Below, one piece after another: positions 56,613-64,000 of a stretch of 64,000 bases of DNA (positions are counted from its first letter, which is position 1; every line of letters starts with the position of its first letter). The stretch comes from Anabaena sp. UHCC 0187 (lineage in GTDB: Bacteria > Cyanobacteriota > Cyanobacteriia > Cyanobacteriales > Nostocaceae). The notes under the pieces were generated by a model. That model was not told where the DNA came from. It searched no databases and saw nothing but the letters and a program-made list of their open reading frames with translations. The position numbers were made by a program, and so were the translations under genes. Location: the NCBI RefSeq assembly GCF_009712035.1, contig NZ_VILB01000004.1, forward strand, positions 62,001 through 126,000, given 5' to 3'.

Positions 56613-58055
56613 GTGACCGTTAGAGTCCGTATAGCTCCGAGTCCTACCGGAAATTTACACATTGGTACAGCGAGAACCGCTGTATTTAATTATTTGTTCG
56701 CCCGTCACCATGATGGGAAATTTATTTTAAGAATCGAAGATACAGATTTAGAGCGATCGCGTCCAGAATACACAGATAATATTTTGGCTGGACTCCGCTG
56801 GTTAGGATTGAACTGGGATGAAGGTCCATTTTTCCAATCTCAACGCCTCCATCTTTACAAAGAAGCAGTTCAAAAATTACTAGATCAAGGGTTAGCTTAC
56901 CGCTGCTACACCACATCCGAAGAATTAGATGCACTGCGAGAAGGGCAAAAAGCCAGAGGGGAAGCGCCTCGCTATGATAACCGTCACCGTCATCTTACCC
57001 CAGAACAAAGGGCTGAGTTTGAAGCTCAAGGGCGTTCTTCTGTAATTCGTTTCCAAATCGCCGATGATCGGGAAATTGTTTGGAATGATTTAGTGCGGGG
57101 GAAAATGAGTTGGCGCGGTAGCGATTTGGGTGGTGATATGGTCATTGCTCGCGCCGCTACTGATGGTACTGGTCAACCACTATATAATTTTGTGGTGGTT
57201 GTGGATGACATTGATATGGAAATTAGTCATGTCATTCGTGGTGAAGACCATATCTCTAATACTCCTAAACAAATTTTGTTGTATGAAGCTTTGGGGGGGA
57301 AAATTCCCGAATTTGCTCACACACCTTTGATTTTGAATCAAGAAGGGCGGAAACTATCGAAGCGAGATGGAGTAACTTCCATTTGTGACTTTCAAGAAAT
57401 GGGCTTTGTTGCGGAAGGTTTAGTCAACTATATGACTTTGCTGGGATGGTCACCAGCGGATTCTACTCAAGAAATCTTCAATTTAGAATCAGCAGCTAAA
57501 GATTTTGGCTTTGAGCGGGTAAATAAAGCTGGTGCTAAATTTGACTGGGATAAATTGGATTGGTTGAATAGTCAATATCTCCACAGTATGCCAGTTGATA
57601 AGCTAACAGATTTAGTTGTTCCCTTCTGGTCAAAAGCTGGGTTTCAATTTACTGGTGGGAGAGAACGGCCTTGGTTAGAGCAGCTAGTGGCGTTAATTGC
57701 GGCTAGTTTGACTCGATTGGTGGATGCTGTGGACATGACCAAAGTATTTTTTACTGAGGGGGTAGAATTGACTGAAGAAGGCAGTCAACAACTACAGCAA
57801 GAAGGTGTGAAGACTGTACTGCAAGCAATTATCACAGCTTTAGAAAGTCAACCAGAGTTAACTGCCGATGTTGCCCAGGATATTATTAAGCAAGTTGTGA
57901 AATCAGAAAAGGTGAAAAAAGGCTTAGTCATGCGATCGCTCAGAGCCGCCTTGACCGGGGATGTACACGGACCAGACCTAATCCAATCTTGGCTACTATT
58001 AAATCAAATTGGTTTAGACAAAGCCCGTTTAAATCAGGCAATTAGTAATCACTAA
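56613..58055 (+). CDS. gltX: Glutamyl-tRNA synthetase
   Basis: 480 aa, GTG start. Class I motifs: HIGH as LHIG in [12 protein letters not shown] and KMSKS as LSKRDG in [19 protein letters not shown] and the stem-contact and anticodon domains follow at full length. In cyanobacteria, which form Gln-tRNA by amidation, a non-discriminating GluRS is expected. It charges tRNA for protein and tetrapyrrole synthesis. Confidence 0.96.
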   Translation: MTVRVRIAPSPTGNLHIGTARTAVFNYLFARHHDGKFILRIEDTDLERSRPEYTDNILAGLRWLGLNWDEGPFFQSQRLHLYKEAVQKLLDQGLAYRCYTTSEELDALREGQKARGEAPRYDNRHRHLTPEQRAEFEAQGRSSVIRFQIADDREIVWNDLVRGKMSWRGSDLGGDMVIARAATDGTGQPLYNFVVVVDDIDMEISHVIRGEDHISNTPKQILLYEALGGKIPEFAHTPLILNQEGRKLSKRDGVTSICDFQEMGFVAEGLVNYMTLLGWSPADSTQEIFNLESAAKDFGFERVNKAGAKFDWDKLDWLNSQYLHSMPVDKLTDLVVPFWSKAGFQFTGGRERPWLEQLVALIAASLTRLVDAVDMTKVFFTEGVELTEEGSQQLQQEGVKTVLQAIITALESQPELTADVAQDIIKQVVKSEKVKKGLVMRSLRAALTGDVHGPDLIQSWLLLNQIGLDKARLNQAISNH

Positions 58056-58187
58056 TTATTGGGTATTGGGTAAGAGTTTTCTGAAATTTTAAATTCCCCC
58101 CCTGCGGTACTCAAGTCTTTTCTGCAAAGGAACTTGAGACCGTAAATTAATGTCTTTAAAGATATTTAGGAATCTTCTCTAATTGCA

Positions 58188-58670
58188 ATGTCAAAAATAG
58201 CTTTTACCACAGAAATCATAGTTATACTCTGCATTACAGCCGGATTTAATTCAGTCGCTAATGCTCAAACAGCTTCACCGATTTTTGGAGATATGACCAT
58301 TCAGCATCCATTTTCTCCAGATCCATTAACAGTAAGGGGAATGAGTGGTGGTTCCATACCAGGAAGCAAAATAGCTGGAAAAGCAGAAACAGCGCCAACA
58401 GGTCCATGTAAAGGATTTGTGGATGAAACACCAGACCATACCCTAAAACTCACAAGTAAATTTGACTACCTGAAATTAGTAGTTCAAAGTCCTGCGGACA
58501 CGACCATGATTGTCAAAGGACCCGGTGGAACTTGGTGTAATGATGACTTTGACGGTAAAAATCCCGGTATTGTTGGGGAATGGCTACCAGGTACTTATCA
58601 AATTTGGATTGGTTCTTATCAAGAAAATGAATCCCTACCTTATACCTTAAAAATTACGGAAGTTAAGTAA
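58188..58670 (+). CDS. Secreted protein of unknown function
   Basis: 160 aa with a signal peptide (hydrophobic about 8-20, cleavage near SVANA-QT at about 26). The mature part has two Cys (GPCKGF, TWCNDDF) that could form a disulfide, and ends in a beta-sandwich-like stretch with LPGTYQIWIGSY. This C-terminal pattern resembles bacterial pre-peptidase or jelly-roll modules. The role is not clear. Confidence 0.75.
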   Translation: MSKIAFTTEIIVILCITAGFNSVANAQTASPIFGDMTIQHPFSPDPLTVRGMSGGSIPGSKIAGKAETAPTGPCKGFVDETPDHTLKLTSKFDYLKLVVQSPADTTMIVKGPGGTWCNDDFDGKNPGIVGEWLPGTYQIWIGSYQENESLPYTLKITEVK

Positions 58671-58968
58671 GAAGAGGGTTTCGACCTTTTTTAGATCAGC
58701 TTTTTCCCCTGGACTTGTGCTTGTAGGGCAACTTTGTATTAGAATTAAGTTAAGTTTAATTAAGATTCTTGATAAAAATCGTGGGTCTGCCATAAAACAT
58801 CTCATTCTCAGACTGAAATTAAACAAAATCGTCTGAAACTGTGATTTTTGTGATGTTTATGATTAACTGTGATGACAGACTAATTAATCATCTAAATCAA
58901 ATTAATCACGTAACTCATAGTTTAGACATTCCCTATAGAGCATATTGACATTTAGAGGCAAATTAAAG

Positions 58969-60855
58969 ATGAAATTCTCTTGGAGAGTCGTAGCACTCTG
59001 GTCAGTGCTGGCTTTGGTAATCGGCTTTTTCTTTTGGCAAGGAGCTTTTGCAGGCGCTCCTGCGGATACAACTAAAAATGCAGCCAATACCCGCATGACC
59101 TATGGTCGCTTTCTAGAATACTTGGATGCAAATCGTGTTACCAATGTGGATCTTTACGATGGTGGTAGAACAGCAATTATTGAAGCTAATGACCAAGACA
59201 TCGAAAACCGCGTTCAACACTGGCGGGTAGATTTACCTGTAAACGCTCCCGAATTAATCCAAAAGCTCAAAGAAAAGCAAGTTAGCTTTGATGCCCATCC
59301 CATGCGAAATGATGGCGCAATCTGGGGACTTTTGGGGAATTTGATTTTCCCAGTTTTATTGATTACCGGCTTATTCTTTTTGTTCCGTCGTTCTAATAAT
59401 CTTCCCGGTGGTCCTGGACAAGCGATGAATTTCGGCAAATCCCGCGCTCGTTTCCAAATGGAAGCGAAAACTGGAGTCAAGTTTGACGACGTAGCCGGAA
59501 TCGAAGAAGCAAAGGAAGAATTACAAGAAGTTGTCACTTTCCTCAAACAACCTGAAAAATTCACTGCTGTTGGCGCTCGCATTCCTAAGGGTGTACTGTT
59601 AGTGGGACCGCCGGGAACTGGTAAAACTTTACTCGCAAAAGCGATCGCTGGTGAAGCTGGTGTGCCTTTCTTCTCCATCTCTGGTTCGGAATTCGTGGAA
59701 ATGTTCGTGGGTGTGGGAGCTTCCCGTGTCCGTGACTTGTTTAAGAAAGCTAAAGATAACGCTCCCTGTATCATCTTTATTGATGAAATTGATGCTGTGG
59801 GTCGTCAACGGGGTGCGGGTATTGGTGGTGGGAACGATGAACGGGAACAAACCCTCAACCAATTATTAACAGAAATGGATGGTTTTGAAGGCAATACTGG
59901 CATTATTATTATTGCTGCCACCAACCGTCCTGATGTCCTCGATGCGGCTTTGTTACGTCCCGGTCGTTTTGATAGACAAGTCAATGTAGATGCACCAGAC
60001 ATTAAAGGACGTTTGGAAGTATTACAAGTTCATGCTAGAAATAAGAAATTAGATGCTAGTGTTTCTTTAGAAGCGATCGCTCGCCGAACTCCTGGATTTA
60101 CTGGTGCAGATTTAGCTAACCTCCTCAATGAAGCTGCTATTCTCACAGCGAGAAGACGCAAAGAAGGCATTACTTTACTAGAAATTGATGATGCTGTAGA
60201 CCGGGTAGTTGCCGGGATGGAAGGTACTCCCTTGGTAGACAGCAAGAGTAAGCGTTTAATTGCTTACCATGAAGTCGGACACGCTTTGGTAGGGACTTTA
60301 CTTAAAGACCATGATCCCGTACAAAAAGTGACTTTGATTCCTAGAGGACAGGCACAGGGTTTAACTTGGTTTATGCCTAATGAAGAACAAGGTTTAATTA
60401 GCCGTTCTCAGTTAAAGGCTAGAATTACAGGTGCTTTGGGTGGTCGTGCGGCTGAAGAAGTAATTTTTGGTGCAGCAGAAGTGACAACTGGTGCGGGTGG
60501 AGACTTACAGCAATTGTCAGGAATGGCACGACAAATGGTAACTCGATTTGGAATGTCTGATTTAGGGCCTTTATCCCTGGAAAGCCAACAGGGTGAAGTG
60601 TTCCTGGGTCGGGACTGGACAACCCGTTCCGAGTATTCCGAAGCCATCGCCTGTCGCATTGATGCCCAAGTGAGAATGATTGTGGAAGAATGCTATACCA
60701 ACGCGAAGAAGATCATGCGTGATCATCGTAGTCTCGCAGATCGTTTGGTTGACTTATTGATTGAAAAAGAAACCATTGATGGTGAAGAATTCCGTCAAAT
60801 TGTGGCTGAGTATGCTGAAGTACCTGATAAGTCTCAGTTTGTACCCATTCTGTAA
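58969..60855 (+). CDS. ftsH: FtsH membrane protease (thylakoid FtsH2 type)
   Basis: 628 aa from ATG 58969 ([11 protein letters not shown]); a TTG 24 bases upstream is rejected. Two membrane segments (about 7-27 and 115-135) frame a luminal domain. AAA domain: Walker A GPPGTGKT, Walker [11 protein letters not shown], pore loop FVGVGA, second-region LRPGRFDRQ. Zinc protease site HEVGH with the later Asp ligand. The N-terminus fits the FtsH2 (Slr0228-like) group that removes damaged D1 protein from photosystem II. A 298-bp leader region without a gene precedes it. Confidence 0.95.
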   Translation: MKFSWRVVALWSVLALVIGFFFWQGAFAGAPADTTKNAANTRMTYGRFLEYLDANRVTNVDLYDGGRTAIIEANDQDIENRVQHWRVDLPVNAPELIQKLKEKQVSFDAHPMRNDGAIWGLLGNLIFPVLLITGLFFLFRRSNNLPGGPGQAMNFGKSRARFQMEAKTGVKFDDVAGIEEAKEELQEVVTFLKQPEKFTAVGARIPKGVLLVGPPGTGKTLLAKAIAGEAGVPFFSISGSEFVEMFVGVGASRVRDLFKKAKDNAPCIIFIDEIDAVGRQRGAGIGGGNDEREQTLNQLLTEMDGFEGNTGIIIIAATNRPDVLDAALLRPGRFDRQVNVDAPDIKGRLEVLQVHARNKKLDASVSLEAIARRTPGFTGADLANLLNEAAILTARRRKEGITLLEIDDAVDRVVAGMEGTPLVDSKSKRLIAYHEVGHALVGTLLKDHDPVQKVTLIPRGQAQGLTWFMPNEEQGLISRSQLKARITGALGGRAAEEVIFGAAEVTTGAGGDLQQLSGMARQMVTRFGMSDLGPLSLESQQGEVFLGRDWTTRSEYSEAIACRIDAQVRMIVEECYTNAKKIMRDHRSLADRLVDLLIEKETIDGEEFRQIVAEYAEVPDKSQFVPIL

Positions 60856-60883
60856 GGTTTTGAATACATAGCAAAAGCCTCAT

Positions 60884-60919
60884 ATCCCCGACTTCTTAAA
60901 GAAGTCGGGGATTTTGTTA
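60884..60919 (+). terminator. Intrinsic terminator of ftsH
   Basis: A perfect 12-bp stem, ATCCCCGACTTC / GAAGTCGGGGAT, with a 5-base loop, followed by TTTGTT. Confidence 0.9.
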
Positions 60920-61043
60920 TTTACAAGCAACTGCACAGACGCTGCTGCCACCCGCTATGAATATAACAAACAATTTCTCCTTCCCTACACCCCCACACCC
61001 CTGTTTCTTGAAATTTGCTGAAAAAGTTTTTGGGTTACTCCTA

Positions 61044-62540
61044 CTACAAGAACGGTGTTAAATCTAAATGTTCTTCAATTTGAGTAGCTAAAGAATCTAA
61101 AAGCTGTTCTCGCTGTTCTCGGTAGTTAGATACACCTGTTGGTAAAGATTTCAAACCTCGTTGTTGACGAAGACGATTTACCCAAGCCCGTCGCCAAGGG
61201 CCATTATCAAAAATTCCATGCAAATAAGTTCCCCAAACTGATTGGCAACTATCTACTAACCCTAAATTAGCATCATCAAATAGAGGTTGACAGGATTTTT
61301 GATCCGCTAAGTTTTCTATGCGTGATAGCGAAGGACTGCTGAAAGTAGTTTTCCCTTGGTGGATTTCAAACCCGGTGACAGGTAAACCCGCTTGGGGATA
61401 ATTGGAGGTAACTTGACGCTGACGGGCAATTTTTTGACCTGTAATTATTGTTTTTACTGATAATAAATTCAACCCTGGATATTTACCAACTTGTCCTTCC
61501 ATACCTTCGGGATCGGCTATAGTCTGCCCCAGCATTTGGAAACCACCACAAATGCCTAAAACTGTGCCACCAGAAGCCGCATAGTTTTGAATTGCTTCTG
61601 CCATGCCGCTTTTTTGTAAGACTGTTAAATCAGCAATGGTGGTTTTTGTTCCTGGGATAATTACTGCATCTGGATGTCCTAATTCTTGCTTAGGATGTAA
61701 ATAATTTACTGTCACCGATGGTTCTGATTCTAGAGGATCAAAATCGGTAAAATTGGCAATTCTTGGTAAACGAATCACCGCAATATTCAGTTCAGAGTTA
61801 GCTTTTGCTGGTTTCCGTTCTAGTAGATCTAGGGAATCTTCCGCTGGGAAGACTTGTTCTAAATAGGGAATCACACCCACAACAGGTATCCCTGTCCGTT
61901 CTTCTAACCATTTGATTCCTGGTTCGAGAATTGAGCGCTGTCCTCGGAATTTATTAATGACTACACCTTTAATTAAGGCGCGTTCGTCTGGGTCTAATAG
62001 TTCTAATGTTCCTACTACATGAGCAAAAGCCCCGCCTCTATCAATGTCAACAACTAATAATGTAGGTGCATTCAAGTGTTTCGCCACCCGCATATTAGTT
62101 AAATCCCGGTGTTTGAGATTAATTTCTGCGGGACTACCAGCACCTTCACAAACTAGGGCATCAAACTCTGTAGATAGGTATTCTAGACATTCTTTAATAG
62201 TCTGCCAACCAAGTTCAAAATATTGTTCATAATAGTCTGTGGCACTAACTTTACCTATGGCTTTACCTTTGAGGATGATTTGGGATGTCATATCCCCTTG
62301 GGGCTTAAGTAAAATTGGATTCATTTCTACCAGCGGTGCTACTCCTGCTGCCCAAGCTTGCACTGCTTGAGCATAGCCAATTTCTCCCCCACTGGCAGTA
62401 ACATAGGCATTTAAAGCCATATTTTGACCTTTGAAGGGGGCTACTCGCCAGCCGCGCCGCGCTAGAATTCGACAAATAGCTGTGGTGATCAGTGATTTAC
62501 CTGCGTGGGATGTTGTTCCCACCACCATGATTGATTTCAT
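61044..62540 (-). CDS. cobQ: Cobyric acid synthase
   Basis: 498 aa. ATP-binding N-terminus (VVGTTSHAGKS), substrate motif GQNMALNAYVT, CEGAGSPAEINL, and a C-terminal class I glutamine amidotransferase with Cys in GICGGFQMLG and His in YLHGIFDN. It amidates four side chains of adenosylcobyric acid in B12 or pseudo-B12 synthesis. No cobalamin riboswitch is visible upstream (62541-62640). Confidence 0.95.
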   Translation of the reverse strand: MKSIMVVGTTSHAGKSLITTAICRILARRGWRVAPFKGQNMALNAYVTASGGEIGYAQAVQAWAAGVAPLVEMNPILLKPQGDMTSQIILKGKAIGKVSATDYYEQYFELGWQTIKECLEYLSTEFDALVCEGAGSPAEINLKHRDLTNMRVAKHLNAPTLLVVDIDRGGAFAHVVGTLELLDPDERALIKGVVINKFRGQRSILEPGIKWLEERTGIPVVGVIPYLEQVFPAEDSLDLLERKPAKANSELNIAVIRLPRIANFTDFDPLESEPSVTVNYLHPKQELGHPDAVIIPGTKTTIADLTVLQKSGMAEAIQNYAASGGTVLGICGGFQMLGQTIADPEGMEGQVGKYPGLNLLSVKTIITGQKIARQRQVTSNYPQAGLPVTGFEIHQGKTTFSSPSLSRIENLADQKSCQPLFDDANLGLVDSCQSVWGTYLHGIFDNGPWRRAWVNRLRQQRGLKSLPTGVSNYREQREQLLDSLATQIEEHLDLTPFL

Positions 62541-62620
62541 GTTTAATTATAATTTAGTGTATTGAGATTTAGTAGTGCATCGGTGAATAAGCTGTTATTT
62601 TTTTAACTTGCATAAGTATG

Positions 62621-62650
62621 GCGGGCAAGATGCCCACCCCACAAGAGTTT
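62621..62650. repeat. Dispersed GGGCAAGATGCCC repeat
   Basis: GGGCA-AGA-TGCCC palindrome followed by ACCCCACAAGAG. Related to the repeat at 18446-18510. Confidence 0.6.
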
Positions 62651-62691
62651 TAACGGCAATTAATTGGTTAGTTACTAATCAATAACATCTA

Positions 62692-63096
62692 TCAAAAGGG
62701 TAAACGTAACCAACGAGTCATAAAATCATTGTAGCGATCGCTCAGTGAAGGACTACGCCAATGGTGATCTTGTAATTTTCCGATCAATTGATGACCCAGG
62801 GGTGTGAGCCGAAAACTATCTGTAATCCCCTGTCCATCAACTTCTCGCCGCAATACTCCTACATCAATTAACCAGGCTAAAGCATTTTCACAGGTTAATT
62901 CTGATAATGGGCGGTTGGTGTAATTTTGCCTAATGCCTTTATCCATTGCTATAGCACCTAATTGGATACTTTGGCTAGTCATGGCTACAAACAAATTCAG
63001 GTTAAAGGGCGAACAAATTAGCGATCGCTCGGCTCTTTCTAAGGCTTTATCAGTATAAACTAAGGGTTTCAGGTTTGGGGAATCAATGACAGACAT
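62692..63096 (-). CDS. Npun_F0494-type conserved cyanobacterial protein
   Basis: 134 aa. Helical, with a C-terminal winged-helix-like stretch (LAWLIDVGVLRREVDGQG; FRLTPLGHQLIGKL) that could bind nucleic acid. It matches what I recall of a conserved cyanobacterial family of unknown function. Divergent from the peroxiredoxin gene. Confidence 0.7.
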   Translation of the reverse strand: MSVIDSPNLKPLVYTDKALERAERSLICSPFNLNLFVAMTSQSIQLGAIAMDKGIRQNYTNRPLSELTCENALAWLIDVGVLRREVDGQGITDSFRLTPLGHQLIGKLQDHHWRSPSLSDRYNDFMTRWLRLPF

Positions 63097-63243
63097 TTTT
63101 TGTTACTCTAATTTGTACTTTTTGTCAAGGCTTTGGCAATAGATACTTCTTTGGGAGAATATTCATAAGCAAGTTATTTAAATATTGTAAATTATTGTAA
63201 AATCTTGATTGCATAAAGATTTTTAAACAGGACAAGGTGAATC

Positions 63244-63681
63244 ATGGCTCTAGCAGTTGGTACAGTTGCACCTGCATTTACCACTAAAGACACTAACGGT
63301 AATACAGTTTCATTATCTGATTTTGCTGGTAAAACAGTAGTTCTCTACTTTTACCCCAAGGATGACACACCAGGTTGCACCAAACAAGCTTGTAGCTTCC
63401 GGGATGCCCAGACAGAATATACAAGCAAAGGGATTGTGGTGCTAGGTGTGAGCGCTGATGATGAAACAGCCCACCAAGCATTTACCTCTAAATATAGTCT
63501 CAATTTCCCTTTATTAGCTGATACCAATAAAAGCATCATCAGTTCCTATGACGTTGATGGTGGTGGTTATGCCAAGCGTGTTACCTACATCATTGATGGT
63601 GATGGCAAAATCATTCATGTGGATACAGCAGTGAATACACCTACCCATGCCAGTGATGTTTTAGCAAAACTTGGGTTGTAA
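63244..63681 (+). CDS. Thiol peroxidase of the BCP/PrxQ type
   Basis: 145 aa. The peroxidatic Cys45 and the resolving Cys50 lie in TPGCTKQACSF, the five-residue spacing that defines PrxQ; APAF and YPKDDTPGC motifs are standard. It reduces peroxides using thioredoxin. AACAGGACAAGG upstream gives a plausible ribosome site. Confidence 0.95.
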   Translation: MALAVGTVAPAFTTKDTNGNTVSLSDFAGKTVVLYFYPKDDTPGCTKQACSFRDAQTEYTSKGIVVLGVSADDETAHQAFTSKYSLNFPLLADTNKSIISSYDVDGGGYAKRVTYIIDGDGKIIHVDTAVNTPTHASDVLAKLGL

Positions 63682-63732
63682 GAGTTAAGGAGTATGGCCT
63701 TAGCCATACTTCTGCAAGTCCTTCTTCAGGTT

Positions 63733-64000
63733 TTATTTACCTGATGAGGGTAGGATTTGTAAAGGCAATGTATTTTGACCAGATGTAATTCCCGACATAC
63801 CTGGGTTTTGTTGTTGCTGACTCTGAAGACGTTGATTTTGTGCAGCTTTAAATGCGGCTGTGGCTTGATCTAACTGTTGATTTTTTTCTTCAGGATTCCA
63901 TTGGATAGTTCCCATTTGTGCTTGATGAATCAGGTTAAACATATTGAAATCTGAAGCATTATTGGACAAAGGATTACTATTCCTATCACTTTCCAAACTA
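63733..64000 (-). CDS. C-terminal fragment of a Gln/Asn-rich protein (5' end outside window)
   Basis: The frame is open through the window edge; a TTG at 63996 is not a convincing start. The visible 88 or so residues are polar (QSQQQQNPGMSGI) with no domain I recognise and no membrane segment. It converges with the peroxiredoxin gene, with the stop 51 bp from it. Confidence 0.6.
   Translation of the reverse strand, partial: SLESDRNSNPLSNNASDFNMFNLIHQAQMGTIQWNPEEKNQQLDQATAAFKAAQNQRLQSQQQQNPGMSGITSGQNTLPLQILPSSGK

Noticed and set aside
59214-59774. Long antisense frame inside ftsH
   Set aside because: A shadow of a strongly conserved gene; no protein features of its own.
62541-62640. Cobalamin riboswitch upstream of cobQ
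   Set aside because: The leader is short and shows no B12-box-like sequence or fold.

Overview
The window is chromosomal DNA of a filamentous, Nostocales-type cyanobacterium. The evidence is psbN/psbH, FtsH with the thylakoid-type N-terminus, a PixG-H-I-J-L phototaxis operon with bilin-type GAF domains, the ClpR/ClpP3 pair, very frequent HIP1 octamers (GCGATCGC), AT-rich sequence, and many intergenic heptamer arrays (GGGGACT, TCAGTTG, ACCAATT types). I cannot fix genus or species from this sequence alone.

Layout. 1-4.0 kb: the end of a CheA-receiver hybrid kinase, a CheB whose receiver has lost its phosphorylation site, and a receiver-adenylyl cyclase, a Wsp-like arrangement with a cyclase output. 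4.1-9.0 kb: a small GxRPI-repeat protein, a lipoprotein, MoaD, a PaO-type Rieske oxygenase, a J-domain protein and the clpR-clpP3 operon. 9.0-14.3 kb: a MITE-like palindrome, HicAB, two tandem von Willebrand A proteins, and a HEPN protein with an unknown partner and a VOC protein in one overlapping run. 14.3-19.4 kb: PBP2, then potA-potD-potB with no potC. 19.5-27.1 kb: an eight-gene accessory cluster (NTP_transf_5 nucleotidyltransferase, PqqD-like protein, HprK-like kinase, two GT2 glycosyltransferases, SDR, SMP-30 hydrolase, second degenerate nucleotidyltransferase). 27.1-38.0 kb: pixL, pixJ, pixI, pixH, pixG on the minus strand. 38.4-40.4 kb: murQ, DUF3110 and a remnant with IS605-like ends. 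40.6-46.1 kb: TamB. 46.2-48.8 kb: a truncated permease, psbN, a structured TnpB-omegaRNA-like remnant, psbH, tatA, pth, tRNA-Gly. 49-58 kb: HD hydrolase, TM0106-type nuclease, phytase-like esterase, two paralogous Ser/Thr kinases, tRNA-Asp, gltX. 58-64 kb: a secreted protein, ftsH, cobQ, an Npun_F0494-type protein, a PrxQ-type peroxiredoxin and a C-terminal fragment at the edge.

The strongest candidate for an undescribed system is 19.5-27.1 kb. Its enzymes are those known from lasso-peptide tailoring (PqqD/RRE, HprK-like kinase, nucleotidyltransferase, glycosyltransferases), but I see no lasso protease, cyclase or separate precursor gene in the window. Instead the PqqD protein carries a C-terminal tail that fits the lasso leader pattern (aromatic-x-x-P-x-L), suggesting that recognition domain and substrate are fused. 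This function is inference from domain content and the tail motif.
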